Below the pieces are notes generated by a model. The model had not been told where the DNA came from, did not search any database, and saw nothing but the letters and a program-made list of their open reading frames with translations. 64,000 bases of DNA from Sabellastarte sp. h YS-2021 (lineage: Eukaryota > Annelida > Polychaeta > Sabellida > Sabellidae). Shown here in pieces: positions 36,486-52,100 of this stretch (within the stretch, counting starts at the first letter, position 1; each line of letters starts with the position of its first letter). A program made the translations under genes and the position numbers. The stretch covers positions 29,134,573 to 29,198,572 of the forward strand of contig OZ024940.1 of the NCBI GenBank assembly GCA_964017235.1. Reading direction: 5' to 3'.

Positions 36486-36877
36486 GTAGGTTCCAATATA
36501 TATTGTTCTCATAAATTTTAAAGTAAATCTCTTGTAAATCATATGGGATGGCATATTCTCTACGAGATATGTACGTTAAATAGCACTTTAGACATAATTG
36601 AAAACCAAGTATTTTACAGATTAAAAAATGAATTTAATGATGAACACAAAATTCAGTTTGTTTGTTATAAGAAACATTGTTCTATATTAAGTATTGCCAA
36701 AGCAAGCAACATTTGGCTGATCTTAGTCTTTTTAAGATTTTTTTTATTTAAAATGCATTTTTTATCAAGAGATGACCATATCTAGATGCTATTATGTATC
36801 TCAGTCTTTGCAAGCTTCTATTGCGGAATTTTGTTAATGTCGAGTGTTCATTTCTTGCCGTTGTGGATGTCTATTTA

Positions 36878-37355
36878 TGTCAGCTGACTTATCAGACAGC
36901 TGGCATTATGTCATCACTCTGTGGTGTGTATGTACGTGTACACTTGAGTGACTTCTCCTCCAAAACTACAAGGCCCAGAGACATGCAGTTACTTTTAAAA
37001 GATAGCTTAGTTAACTAGCATGAAAAATTATTCAAGGCATGCAGATCTGTTGGTTCATCTATTTGCTAGAGCCATTATAAGTGAGATACCCCCACCCTAA
37101 GGGTGAAAATTTCAACACTTTATCACAATTTTCTCAGTCACTATTGCAGGGATCATATCTTGCATATAGGTACCAGGCCACCAGTAGAGTACCTTCTATG
37201 AATATTAGACCTGGATCTGTCTTTAATTTTTATATTAATTTTTAAAATAATTTTTTCAGCTACTTTTGGGTCAGCTACAACATAGTAAAATTTCAGACCG
37301 GTAGCTCAGTGCATAGCTGAGTAATAGCTACTTTGAGGTTATCACTGTTGAGTAA
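36878..37355 (+). mobile_element. Helentron-like H3 5' part with one satellite monomer
   Basis: Begins with TGTCAGCTGACT (36878-36889). It has a CpG-decayed GTGTGTATGTACGTGTACAC stretch, a CTCCAAAACTACAAGGCC segment, then a single reverse-oriented 155-type monomer at 37258-37355. It is the inverted counterpart of 55880-56247. Confidence 0.65.
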
Positions 37356-37848
37356 ATCTGTTAGAAGTGCTTATAACTCGCTTATTATTGGTCCTTGAGG
37401 TTTAAGATGGTAAACCAAAATATAGGAAATCATGGACTGGAAATGTGTTGATATGACCTTGGACCCCTCCTTCAAGGTCAAACGAGGATAGACAAACTTA
37501 AAAGTGCCTATAAGTCACTTATTATTGGTACAAGAGGTTTGCAATGTGAAATTACCCTATAGGTAATCATAGAAAGGAATCTTTTGATGTGATCAGATTT
37601 AAATTTTGGCCCCTCTTGTAAGGTCAATTAAGGATAGCCAAATTAACAGTGCTTATATCCCACTTATTCAAGTTTCTAGAGGTTTGCAATGTCATACCAA
37701 CCTATCGGAAATCATGGGCTAAGAATCTTTAGACATGGTCAGATTTCACTTTGGGCTCCTTGAAGGTTAAGCGATGTTTGAATGGCTTTGGTGAGTTTTC
37801 TTCCTGGTGGATACAAGTTGCATCAGTTCTTCGATGCGATGTGTCTAG
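37356..37848 (+). mobile_element. 147-type repeats with H1 3' terminus
   Basis: About three diverged 147-bp monomers, then GGTGGATACAA at 37806-37816, an imperfect GCATCAG/TCGATGC hairpin and CTAG ending at 37848 before TT. It is joined directly to the single satellite monomer on its left. Confidence 0.6.
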
Positions 37849-39179
37849 TTTAAATATGTTATTCACCTAATTATATCCCCAGACGAAAGTCGGGGATATA
37901 TTGGTTTCAGGTCCCTTGTGCTGCCGCTGCTGTACGTTTTGACTTGTGTGCAAAATAGCTCAAAAATGCTTTCACAGATTTTGTTTAAACTTGGCACACA
38001 CATGCATTTGGGTCAGGAAAGAAAGCCTATTTTAAGGTCACCTTAAACTCCCAATAATAAAGAACTTATGGCCACCTTAAGGTCGGAAATTTGACTTTTT
38101 CACACTTAATGCCATCTAGGTCACAAACTATGTATACCAAAAATCAAGACTTTATGTTAAGGTTAAAATTCTTTTTGAGGCCCATAAAGACCATACTTAG
38201 ACATTTTTTTAATGTTTTTCCGATATTTTCCCCTATAACTTAAAAGTGGTACGTCTGACAAGTCCGTAACTGTAGTAGATATAACTCCTATATGTACTCT
38301 AAGTCTGTGAAAAATTTAGTCACTGTAACTTGAATTTTAAGGTCACCTTAAAGTCTCTAAAATGCCCACACAGACTCGATTTCTAGACTTCTTGCCTTTT
38401 TTAATACATGATGATGTTCTGTTTATTTGTGAGAAAAATCAAGGCTTTAAATAGATGTTTAAGCTGTGGATAAGGGCCATAAACACCCACCCGAGTGACC
38501 TGTTTAAGACATTTTCACCATATTTGGTAATGTAACATGGAAATGGTAAGTCTGACAAGTCTGTAACTGTAGAAGATATAACTTTTATATGTAATGTTTT
38601 TCTGTCAAATATTTTAAGTCTGTAACTTTCATTTTAAGGTCACCTTAAGGTCTCTGAAATGCACCTAATTTATTGACTTTTTACCACTTTTAAGCCCTAT
38701 AACTGTCATAATGTGCCCGATACAGCTGAAATCTCATTTGGGAATATAATATGTTCTTATTTTGCATGTGCCAAAAACCAAGGCTTATAAGTAAACATTT
38801 AACATATATGTGAGGCCCATGAATAATCCACTCAGAGCACATTTCTTTTTAAATTGACCTCTGAAAATGAAAGAAAAAATGGTTTGACCAAAGGAAAACA
38901 AGAGGAGAGTGCCCGTGAACGGGCACTGTGTCAGCTGACTGAATGTTTTTGATTTGTGATGGTGATAATGAGAGGAAAGCATAATTATCAGGGAAAGGGC
39001 TGTACAGAAATACAGTAAATGGTAACTGAACACATGTTCGAAAGATATTCCGAAGCTGACAGAAGAAAACGACAAAAAAGTTGTGCCCTGCAAATGGTAT
39101 TATGAAATGAAGTAACAAGGTAATTGTTCAAGGGTAAAAAGTAGGTTAAAAATATTTAAAGAAATACTATAAATGCAAT

Positions 39180-40140
39180 ATCCTCGTTCCACCATGAAGA
39201 AGGGGTCCAAAGGTCAAATCTGACCATACCAAAAGATTCCCAGCCAAAGAATTTAGGATGGTTTACCATCCCAAACCTCTCGGACCAATAATAAGTGAGT
39301 TATAGGCACTTTTTAAGTTTGGCTCTCCTTGTTTGACCTTGAAGGAGGGGGTCCAAGGTCAAATCCGACCACACAAAAAAATTCCCAGCCCATGATTTCC
39401 TGTAGCTTGTTTACCATCCCAAACTTGTAGGACCAATAATAAGCGAGTTCTAAGCAATTGTAAGTTTGGCTATCCTCAACTGCCCTTGAAGGAGGGGTCC
39501 CAGGTCAAATCTGACCACACCAAAAGAATCCCAGCCCATGATTTCCTATATGTTGGTTTACCATCCCAAACCTCCAAGACCAATAATACGCGAGTTATAA
39601 GCACTTTAAGTTTGGCTATCTTCGTTTGACCTGGAAGGAGGGGGTCCAAGGTCAAATCCGACCACACAAAAAAATTCCCAGCCCATGATTTCCTGTAGCT
39701 TGTTTATCATCCCAAACTTGTAGGACCAATAATAAGCGAGTTCTAAGCAATTGTAAGTTTGGCTATCCTCAACTGCCCTTGAAGGAGGGGTCCCAGGTCA
39801 AATCCGACCACACCAAAAGATTCCCAGCCTATGATTTTCTATAGGTTGGTTTTCCATTCGAAACCTCTAGGACCAATAATAAGTGAGTTATAAGCACTTT
39901 TAAGTTTGGCTATCCTCATTTGACCTTGAAGGAGGGGTCCAAGGTGAAATCCGACCACACCAAAAAATTCCCAGCTCATGATTTTCTATAGGTTGGTTTT
40001 CATTTCAACCTCTGGGACCAATAATAAGCGAGTTATAAGCACTTTTATGTTTGGCTATCCTCATTTGACCTTGAAGGAGGGTTCCAAGGTCAAATCGGAC
40101 CATATTAACAGATTCCCAGCCCATGATTTCCTACAGGTTG
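39180..40140 (-). repeat. Array of about seven 147-type monomers (reverse orientation)
   Basis: Landmark GGACCAATAATA recurs at 39282, 39430, 39577, 39723, 39870 and 40015 (145-148 bp apart). Monomers alternate partly: the segment near 39358-39507 recurs at 39651-39806, a dimeric pattern. The array breaks into the satellite at 40141-40147. Confidence 0.9.
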
Positions 40141-40146
40141 GATACA

Positions 40147-43100
40147 ATGATTTACTCAACAGTGAGAACCTGAAAGAAGCTATTGCTCAGCTATCCCATG
40201 ACATAGAGGTCTGCAATTTCACTATGTTATAGCTGACCAAAACGTCTGTGAATAACATATCTAACAAAATACTCTAAATGTAATAATTTTCAAGTTACAA
40301 CTGATTTACTCAAGACTGAGAACCTCAAAGTAACTATTACTCAGCTATGCAATGAGCTACATGTCTGAATTTTTGCTCTGTTATAGCTGACCTAAAAGTA
40401 GCTGAACAACATATTTAAGCAAAATACTGTAAATGCAATAGTTTTCAAGTTACAACTGATTTACTCAATAGTGAGAACCAGAAAATAGCTATTGCTCCGC
40501 TATGCCATGAGCTATAGGTCTGTAATTTCACTATGTTATAGCTAACCCAAAAGTAGGTGAACAATATATTTTAACAAAATACTCCAAATGCAATATTTTT
40601 CAAGTTATAGCTGATTTACTCAACAGTCAGTGCCCGAGAACAGCTATTGCTCAGTTGTGCCATGAGCTACAGGTCTGTAATTTCACTATGTTATAGCTGA
40701 CCCAAAAGTAGCTGAATAACATATTTGCACAAATTTCTGTAAAGGCAATAGTTTTCCAATTACAAGTGATTTACTCAACAGTGAGAACTTTAAAGTAGCT
40801 ATTACTCAGCTATGCAATGAGCCACAGGTCTGGAACTTCACTATGTTATAGCTGACCCCAAAATAGGTGAATAACATATTGAAACAAAATACTCTGAATG
40901 CAATAGTTTTCAAGTTATAAGTGATTTACTCAACAGTGATAGCCTAAAAGTAGCTATTACTCAGCTATGCCATGAGCTACAGGTCTGAAATTTTACTATG
41001 TTATAGCTGACCCAAAAGTAGCTGAATAACATATTTATACTAAATTCTCTAAATGCAATAGTTTTCAAATTACAAGTGATTTACTCAACATTGAGAACTT
41101 CAAAGTAGCTATTACTCAGCTATGCAATGAGTCACGGGTCTGGAACTTCACTATGTTATAGCTGACCCCAAAATAGGTGAATAACATATTGAAACAAAAT
41201 ACTCTAAATGCAATAATTTCCAAGTTATAAGCGATTTACTCAACAGTGATAACCTAAAAGTAGCTATTACTCAGCTATGCCATGAGCTACAGGTCTGAAA
41301 TTTTACTATGTTATAGCTGACCCAAAAGTAGGTGAACAACATATTTAAGCAAAATACTGTAAATGCAATAGTTTTCAAGTTACAACTGATTTACTCAATA
41401 GTGATGACCTAAAAGTAGCTATTACTCAGCTATGCCATGAGCTACAGGTCTGAAATTTTACTATGTTATAGTTGACCCAAAAGTAGCTGAATAACATATT
41501 TATACTAAATTCTCTAAATGCAATAGTTTTCCAATTACAACTGATTTACTCAATAGTGAGAACCTCAAAGTAGTTATTACTCAGCTATGCAATGAGCTAC
41601 AGGTCTGAAATTTCACTATGTTATAGCTGACCCAAAAGTAGGTGAACAACATATTAAAGCAAAATACTGTAAATGCAATAGTTTTCAAGTTACAACTGAT
41701 TTACTCAATAGTGATGACCTAAAAGTAGCTATTACTCAGCTATGCCATGAGCTAAAGGTCTGAAATTTTACTATGTTATAGCTGACCCAAAAGTAGGTGA
41801 ACAACATATTTAAGCAAAATACTGTAAATGCAATAGTTTTCAAGTTACAACTGATTTACTCAATAGTGATGACCTAAAAGTAGCTATTACTCAGCTATGC
41901 CATGAGCTAAAGGTCTGAAATTTTACTATGTTATAGCTGACCCAAAAGTAGGTGAACAACATATTTAAGCAAAATACTGTAAATGCAATAGTTTTCAAGT
42001 TACAACTGATTTACTCAATAGTGATGACCTAAAAGTAGCTATTACTCAGCTATGCCATGAGCTACAGGTCTGTAATTTCACTATGTTATAGCTGACCCAA
42101 AAGTAGCTGAATAACATATTTATACGAAATTCTCTAAATGCAATAGTTTTCCAATTACAACTGATTTACTCAATAGTGAGAACTTCAAAGTAGCTATTAC
42201 TCAGCTATGCAAGGAGCCACAGATCTGAAACTTCACTATGTTATAGCTGATCCCAAAATAGGTGAATAACATATTGAAACAAAATACTCTAAATGCAATA
42301 GTTTCCAAGTTATAAGCGATTTACTCAACAGTGATAACCTAAAAGTAGCTATTACTCAGCTATGCAATGAGTCACGGGTCTGGAACTTCACTATGTTATA
42401 GCTGACCCCAAAATAGGTGAATAACATATTGAAACAAAATACTCTAAATGCAATAATTTCCAAGTTATAAGCGATTTACTCAACAGTGATAACCTAAAAG
42501 TAGCTATTACTCAGCTATGCCATGAGCTACACGTCTGAAATTTTACTATGTTATAGCTGACCCAAAAGTAGGTGAACAACATATTTAAGCAAAATACTGT
42601 AAATGCAATAGTTTTCAAGTTACAACTGATTTACTCAATAGTGATGACCTAAAAGTAGCTATTACTCAGCTATGCCATGAGCTACAGGTCTGAAATTTTA
42701 CTATGTTATAGCTGACCCAAAAGTAGGTGAACAACATATTTAAGCAAAATACTGTAAATGCAATAGTTTTCAAGTTACAACTGATTTACTCAATAGTGAT
42801 GACCTAAAAGTAGCTATTACTCAGCTATGCCATGAGCTACAGGTCTGAAATTTTACTATGTTATAGCTGACCCAAAAGTAGGTGAACAACATATTTAAGC
42901 AAAATACTGTAAATGCAATAGTTTTCAAGTTACAACTGATTTACTCAATAGTGATGATCTAAAAGTAGCTATTACTCAGCTATGCCATGAGCTACAGGTC
43001 TGAAATTTTACTATGTTATAGTTGACCCAAAAGTAGCTGAATAACATATTTATACTAAATTCTCTAAATGCAATAGTTTTCCAACTACAACTGATTTACT

Positions 43101-46100
43101 CAACAGTGATAACCTAAAAGTAGCTATTACTCAGCTATGCCATGAGCTACACGTCTGAAATTTTACTATGTTATAGCTGACCCAAAAGTAGGTGAACAAC
43201 ATATTTAAGCAAAATACTGTAAATGCAATAGTTTTCAAGTTACAACTGATTTACTCAATAGTGATGACCTAAAAGTAGCTATTACTCAGCTATGCCATGA
43301 GCTACAGGTCTGAAATTTTACTATGTTATAGCTGACCCAAAAGTAGGTGAACAACATATTTAAGCAAAATACTGTAAATGCAATAGTTTTCAAGTTACAA
43401 CTGATTTACTCAATAATGATGACCTAAAAGTAGCTATTACTCAGCTATGCCATGAGCTACAGGTCTGAAATTTTACTATGTTATAGTTGACCCAAAAGTA
43501 GCTGAATAACATATTTATACTAAATTCTCTAAATGCAATAATTTTCCAATTACAACTGATTTACTCAATAGTGAGAACCTCAAAGTAGTTATTACTCAGC
43601 TATGCAATGAGCTACAGGTCTGAAATTTCACTATGTTATAGCTGACCCAAAAGTAGGTGAACAACATATTAAAGCAAAATACTGTAAATGCAATAGTTTT
43701 CAAGTTACAACTGATTTACTCAATAGTGATGACCTAAAAGTAGCTATTACTCAGCTATGCCATGAGCTACAGGTCTGAAATTTTACTATGTTATAGCTGA
43801 CCCAAAAGTAGGTGAACAACATATTTAAGCAAAATACTGTAAATGCAATAGTTTTCAAGTTACAACTGATTTACTCAATAGTGATGACCTAAAAGTAGCT
43901 ATTACTCAGCTATACCATGAGCTACAGGTCTGAAATTTTACTATGTTATAGCTGACCCAAAAGTAGCTGAATAACATATTTATACGAAATTCTCTAAATG
44001 CAATAGTTTTCCAATTACAACTGATTTACTCAATAGTGAGAACCTCAAAGTAGTTATTACTCAGCTATGCAATGAGCTACAGGTCTGAAATTTCACTATG
44101 TTATAGCTGACCCAAAAGTAGGTGAACAACATATTAAAGCAAAATACTGTAAATGCAATAGTTTTCAAGTTACAACTGATTTACTCAATAGTGATGACCT
44201 AAAAGTAGCTATTACTCAGCTATGCCATGAGCTAAAGGTCTGAAATTTTACTATGTTATAGCTGACCCAAAAGTAGGTGAACAACATATTTAAGCAAAAT
44301 ACTGTAAATGCAATAGTTTTCAAGTTACAACTGATTTACTCAATAGTGATGACCTAAAAGTAGCTATTACTCAGCTATGCCATGAGCTACAGGTCTGTAA
44401 TTTCACTATGTTATAGCTGACCCAAAAGTAGCTGAATAACATATTTATACGAAATTCTGTAAATGCAATAGTTTTCCAATTACAACTGATTTACTCAATA
44501 GTGAGAACTTCAAAGTAGCTATTACTCAGCTATGCAAGGAGCCACAGATCTGAAACTTCACTATGTTATAGCTGATCCCAAAATAGGTGAATAACATATT
44601 GAAACAAAATACTCTAAATGCAATAGTTTCCAAGTTATAAGCGATTTACTCAACAGTGATAACCTAAAAGTAGCTATTACTCAGCTATGCAATGAGTCAC
44701 GGGTCTGGAACTTCACTATGTTATAGCTGACCCCAAAATAGGTGAATAACATATTGAAACAAAATACTCTAAATGCAATAATTTCCAAGTTATAAGCGAT
44801 TTACTCAACAGTGATAACCTAAAAGTAGCTATTACTCAGCTATGCCATGAGCTACACGTCTGAAATTTTACTATGTTATAGCTGACCCAAAAGTAGGTGA
44901 ACAACATATTTAAGCAAAATACTGTAAATGCAATAGTTTTCAAGTTACAACTGATTTACTCAATAGTGATGACCTAAAAGTAGCTATTACTCAGCTATGC
45001 CATGAGCTACAGGTCTGAAATTTTACTATGTTATAGCTGACCCAAAAGTAGGTGAACAACATATTTAAGCAAAATACTGTAAATGCAATAGTTTTCAAGT
45101 TACAACTGATTTACTCAATAGTGATGACCTAAAAGTAGCTATTACTCAGCTATGCCATGAGCTACAGGTCTGAAATTTTACTATGTTATAGCTGACCCAA
45201 AAGTAGGTGAACAACATATTTAAGCAAAATACTGTAAATGCAATAGTTTTCAAGTTACAACTGATTTACTCAATAATGATGACCTAAAAGTAGCTATTAC
45301 TCAGCTATGCCATGAGCTACAGGTCTGAAATTTTACTATGTTATAGTTGACCCAAAAGTAGCTGAATAACATATTTATACTAAATTCTCTAAATGCAATA
45401 ATTTTCCAATTACAACTGATTTACTCAATAGTGAGAACCTCAAAGTAGTTATTACTCAGCTATGCAATGAGCTACAGGTCTGAAATTTCACTATGTTATA
45501 GCTGACCCAAAAGTAGGTGAACAACATATTAAAGCAAAATACTGTAAATGCAATAGTTTTCAAGTTACAACTGATTTACTCAATAGTGATGACCTAAAAG
45601 TAGCTATTACTCAGCTATGCCATGAGCTACAGGTCTGAAATTTTACTATGTTATAGCTGACCCAAAAGTAGGTGAACAACATATTTAAGCAAAATACTGT
45701 AAATGCAATAGTTTTCAAGTTACAACTGATTTACTCAATAGTGATGACCTAAAAGTAGCTATTACTCAGCTATACCATGAGCTACAGGTCTGAAATTTTA
45801 CTATGTTATAGCTGACCCAAAAGTAGCTGAATAACATATTTATACGAAATTCTCTAAATGCAATAGTTTTCCAATTACAACTGATTTACTCAATAGTGAG
45901 AACCTCAAAGTAGTTATTACTCAGCTATGCAATGAGCTACAGGTCTGAAATTTCACTATGTTATAGCTGACCCAAAAGTAGGTGAACAACATATTAAAGC
46001 AAAATACTGTAAATGCAATAGTTTTCAAGTTACAACTGATTTACTCAATAGTGATGACCTAAAAGTAGCTATTACTCAGCTATGCCATGAGCTAAAGGTC

Positions 46101-49100
46101 TGAAATTTTACTATGTTATAGCTGACCCAAAAGTAGGTGAACAACATATTTAAGCAAAATACTGTAAATGCAATAGTTTTCAAGTTACAACTGATTTACT
46201 CAATAGTGATGACCTAAAAGTAGCTATTACTCAGCTATGCCATGAGCTACAGGTCTGTAATTTCACTATGTTATAGCTGACCCAAAAGTAGCTGAATAAC
46301 ATATTTATACGAAATTCTGTAAATGCAATAGTTTTCCAATTACAACTGATTTACTCAATAGTGAGAACTTCAAAGTAGCTATTACTCAGCTATGCAAGGA
46401 GCCACAGATCTGAAACTTCACTATGTTATAGCTGATCCCAAAATAGGTGAATAACATATTGAAACAAAATACTCTAAATGCAATAGTTTCCAAGTTATAA
46501 GCGATTTACTCAACAGTGATAACCTAAAAGTAGCTATTACTCAGCTATGCAATGAGTCACGGGTCTGGAACTTCACTATGTTATAGCTGACCCCAAAATA
46601 GGTGAATAACATATTGAAACAAAATACTCTAAATGCAATAATTTCCAAGTTATAAGCGATTTACTCAACAGTGATAACCTAAAAGTAGCTATTACTCAGC
46701 TATGCCATGAGCTACACGTCTGAAATTTTACTATGTTATAGCTGACCCAAAAGTAGGTGAACAACATATTTAAGCAAAATACTGTAAATGCAATAGTTTT
46801 CAAGTTACAACTGATTTACTCAATAGTGATGACCTAAAAGTAGCTATTACTCAGCTATGCCATGAGCTACAGGTCTGAAATTTTACTATGTTATAGCTGA
46901 CCCAAAAGTAGGTGAACAACATATTTAAGCAAAATACTGTAAATGCAATAGTTTTCAAGTTACAACTGATTTACTCAATAGTGATGACCTAAAAGTAGCT
47001 ATTACTCAGCTATGCCATGAGCTACAGGTCTGAAATTTTACTATGTTATAGCTGACCCAAAAGTAGGTGAACAACATATTTAAGCAAAATACTGTAAATG
47101 CAATAGTTTTCAAGTTACAACTGATTTACTCAATAGTGATGATCTAAAAGTAGCTATTACTCAGCTATGCCATGAGCTACAGGTCTGAAATTTTACTATG
47201 TTATAGTTGACCCAAAAGTAGCTGAATAACATATTTATACTAAATTCTCTAAATGCAATAGTTTTCCAACTACAACTGATTTACTCAACAGTGATAACCT
47301 AAAAGTAGCTATTACTCAGCTATGCCATGAGCTACACGTCTGAAATTTTACTATGTTATAGCTGACCCAAAAGTAGGTGAACAACATATTTAAGCAAAAT
47401 ACTGTAAATGCAATAGTTTTCAAGTTACAACTGATTTACTCAATAGTGATGACCTAAAAGTAGCTATTACTCAGCTATGCCATGAGCTACAGGTCTGAAA
47501 TTTTACTATGTTATAGCTGACCCAAAAGTAGGTGAACAACATATTTAAGCAAAATACTGTAAATGCAATAGTTTTCAAGTTACAACTGATTTACTCAATA
47601 ATGATGACCTAAAAGTAGCTATTACTCAGCTATGCCATGAGCTACAGGTCTGAAATTTTACTATGTTATAGTTGACCCAAAAGTAGCTGAATAACATATT
47701 TATACTAAATTCTCTAAATGCAATAATTTTCCAATTACAACTGATTTACTCAATAGTGAGAACCTCAAAGTAGTTATTACTCAGCTATGCAATGAGCTAC
47801 AGGTCTGAAATTTCACTATGTTATAGCTGACCCAAAAGTAGGTGAACAACATATTAAAGCAAAATACTGTAAATGCAATAGTTTTCAAGTTACAACTGAT
47901 TTACTCAATAGTGATGACCTAAAAGTAGCTATTACTCAGCTATGCCATGAGCTACAGGTCTGAAATTTTACTATGTTATAGCTGACCCAAAAGTAGGTGA
48001 ACAACATATTTAAGCAAAATACTGTAAATGCAATAGTTTTCAAGTTACAACTGATTTACTCAATAGTGATGACCTAAAAGTAGCTATTACTCAGCTATAC
48101 CATGAGCTACAGGTCTGAAATTTTACTATGTTATAGCTGACCCAAAAGTAGCTGAATAACATATTTATACGAAATTCTCTAAATGCAATAGTTTTCCAAT
48201 TACAACTGATTTACTCAATAGTGAGAACCTCAAAGTAGTTATTACTCAGCTATGCAATGAGCTACAGGTCTGAAATTTCACTATGTTATAGCTGACCCAA
48301 AAGTAGGTGAACAACATATTAAAGCAAAATACTGTAAATGCAATAGTTTTCAAGTTACAACTGATTTACTCAATAGTGATGACCTAAAAGTAGCTATTAC
48401 TCAGCTATGCCATGAGCTAAAGGTCTGAAATTTTACTATGTTATAGCTGACCCAAAAGTAGGTGAACAACATATTTAAGCAAAATACTGTAAATGCAATA
48501 GTTTTCAAGTTACAACTGATTTACTCAATAGTGATGACCTAAAAGTAGCTATTACTCAGCTATGCCATGAGCTACAGGTCTGTAATTTCACTATGTTATA
48601 GCTGACCCAAAAGTAGCTGAATAACATATTTATACGAAATTCTGTAAATGCAATAGTTTTCCAATTACAACTGATTTACTCAATAGTGAGAACTTCAAAG
48701 TAGCTATTACTCAGCTATGCAAGGAGCCACAGATCTGAAACTTCACTATGTTATAGCTGATCCCAAAATAGGTGAATAACATATTGAAACAAAATACTCT
48801 AAATGCAATAGTTTCCAAGTTATAAGCGATTTACTCAACAGTGATAACCTAAAAGTAGCTATTACTCAGCTATGCAATGAGTCACGGGTCTGGAACTTCA
48901 CTATGTTATAGCTGACCCCAAAATAGGTGAATAACATATTGAAACAAAATACTCTAAATGCAATAATTTCCAAGTTATAAGCGATTTACTCAACAGTGAT
49001 AACCTAAAAGTAGCTATTACTCAGCTATGCCATGAGCTACACGTCTGAAATTTTACTATGTTATAGCTGACCCAAAAGTAGGTGAACAACATATTTAAGC

Positions 49101-52100
49101 AAAATACTGTAAATGCAATAGTTTTCAAGTTACAACTGATTTACTCAATAGTGATGACCTAAAAGTAGCTATTACTCAGCTATGCCATGAGCTACAGGTC
49201 TGAAATTTTACTATGTTATAGCTGACCCAAAAGTAGGTGAACAACATATTTAAGCAAAATACTGTAAATGCAATAGTTTTCAAGTTACAACTGATTTACT
49301 CAATAGTGATGATCTAAAAGTAGCTATTACTCAGCTATGCCATGAGCTACAGGTCTGAAATTTTACTATGTTATAGTTGACCCAAAAGTAGCTGAATAAC
49401 ATATTTATACTAAATTCTCTAAATGCAATAGTTTTCCAACTACAACTGATTTACTCAACAGTGATAACCTAAAAGTAGCTATTACTCAGCTATGCCATGA
49501 GCTACACGTCTGAAATTTTACTATGTTATAGCTGACCCAAAAGTAGGTGAACAACATATTTAAGCAAAATACTGTAAATGCAATAGTTTTCAAGTTACAA
49601 CTGATTTACTCAATAGTGATGACCTAAAAGTAGCTATTACTCAGCTATGCCATGAGCTACAGGTCTGAAATTTTACTATGTTATAGCTGACCCAAAAGTA
49701 GGTGAACAACATATTTAAGCAAAATACTGTAAATGCAATAGTTTTCAAGTTACAACTGATTTACTCAATAATGATGACCTAAAAGTAGCTATTACTCAGC
49801 TATGCCATGAGCTACAGGTCTGAAATTTTACTATGTTATAGTTGACCCAAAAGTAGCTGAATAACATATTTATACTAAATTCTCTAAATGCAATAATTTT
49901 CCAATTACAACTGATTTACTCAATAGTGAGAACCTCAAAGTAGTTATTACTCAGCTATGCAATGAGCTACAGGTCTGAAATTTCACTATGTTATAGCTGA
50001 CCCAAAAGTAGGTGAACAACATATTTAAGCAAAATACTGTAAATGCAATAGTTTTCAAGTTACAACTGATTTACTCAATAGTGAGAACCAGAAAATAGCT
50101 ATTGCTCCGCTATGCCATGAGCTATAGGTCTGTAATTTCACTATGTTATAGCTAACCCAAAAGTAGGTGAACAATATATTTTAACAAAATACTCCAAATG
50201 CAATATTTTTCAAGTTATAGCTGATTTACTCAACAGTCAGTGCCCGAGAACAGCTATTGCTCAGTTGTGCCATGAGCTACAGGTCTGTAATTTCACTATG
50301 TTATAGCTGACCCAAAAGTAGCTGAATAACATATTTGCACAAATTTCTGTAAAGGCAATAGTTTTCCAATTACAAGTGATTTACTCAACAGTGAGAACTT
50401 TAAAGTAGCTATTACTCAGCTATGCAATGAGCCACAGGTCTGGAACTTCACTATGTTATAGCTGACCCCAAAATAGGTGAATAACATATTGAAACAAAAT
50501 ACTCTGAATGCAATAGTTTTCAAGTTATAAGTGATTTACTCAACAGTGATAGCCTAAAAGTAGCTATTACTCAGCTATGCCATGAGCTACAGGTCTGAAA
50601 TTTTACTATGTTATAGCTGACCCAAAAGTAGCTGAATAACATATTTATACTAAATTCTCTAAATGCAATAGTTTTCAAATTACAAGTGATTTACTCAACA
50701 TTGAGAACTTCAAAGTAGCTATTACTCAGCTATGCAATGAGTCACGGGTCTGGAACTTCACTATGTTATAGCTGACCCCAAAATAGGTGAATAACATATT
50801 GAAACAAAATACTCTAAATGCAATAATTTCCAAGTTATAAGCGATTTACTCAACAGTGATAACCTAAAAGTAGCTATTACTCAGCTATGCCATGAGCTAC
50901 AGGTCTGAAATTTTACTATGTTATAGCTGACCCAAAAGTAGGTGAACAACATATTTAAGCAAAATACTGTAAATGCAATAGTTTTCAAGTTACAACTGAT
51001 TTACTCAATAGTGATGACCTAAAAGTAGCTATTACTCAGCTATGCCATGAGCTACAGGTCTGAAATTTTACTATGTTATAGTTGACCCAAAAGTAGCTGA
51101 ATAACATATTTATACTAAATTCTCTAAATGCAATAGTTTTCCAATTACAACTGATTTACTCAATAGTGAGAACCTCAAAGTAGTTATTACTCAGCTATGC
51201 AATGAGCTACAGGTCTGAAATTTCACTATGTTATAGCTGACCCAAAAGTAGGTGAACAACATATTAAAGCAAAATACTGTAAATGCAATAGTTTTCAAGT
51301 TACAACTGATTTACTCAATAGTGATGACCTAAAAGTAGCTATTACTCAGCTATGCCATGAGCTAAAGGTCTGAAATTTTACTATGTTATAGCTGACCCAA
51401 AAGTAGGTGAACAACATATTTAAGCAAAATACTGTAAATGCAATAGTTTTCAAGTTACAACTGATTTACTCAATAGTGATGACCTAAAAGTAGCTATTAC
51501 TCAGCTATGCCATGAGCTACAGGTCTGTAATTTCACTATGTTATAGCTGACCCAAAAGTAGCTGAATAACATATTTATACGAAATTCTCTAAATGCAATA
51601 GTTTTCCAATTACAACTGATTTACTCAATAGTGAGAACTTCAAAGTAGCTATTACTCAGCTATGCAAGGAGCCACAGATCTGAAACTTCACTATGTTATA
51701 GCTGATCCCAAAATAGGTGAATAACATATTGAAACAAAATACTCTAAATGCAATAGTTTCCAAGTTATAAGCGATTTACTCAACAGTGATAACCTAAAAG
51801 TAGCTATTACTCAGCTATGCAATGAGTCACGGGTCTGGAACTTCACTATGTTATAGCTGACCCCAAAATAGGTGAATAACATATTGAAACAAAATACTCT
51901 AAATGCAATAATTTCCAAGTTATAAGCGATTTACTCAACAGTGATAACCTAAAAGTAGCTATTACTCAGCTATGCCATGAGCTACACGTCTGAAATTTTA
52001 CTATGTTATAGCTGACCCAAAAGTAGGTGAACAACATATTTAAGCAAAATACTGTAAATGCAATAGTTTTCAAGTTACAACTGATTTACTCAATAGTGAT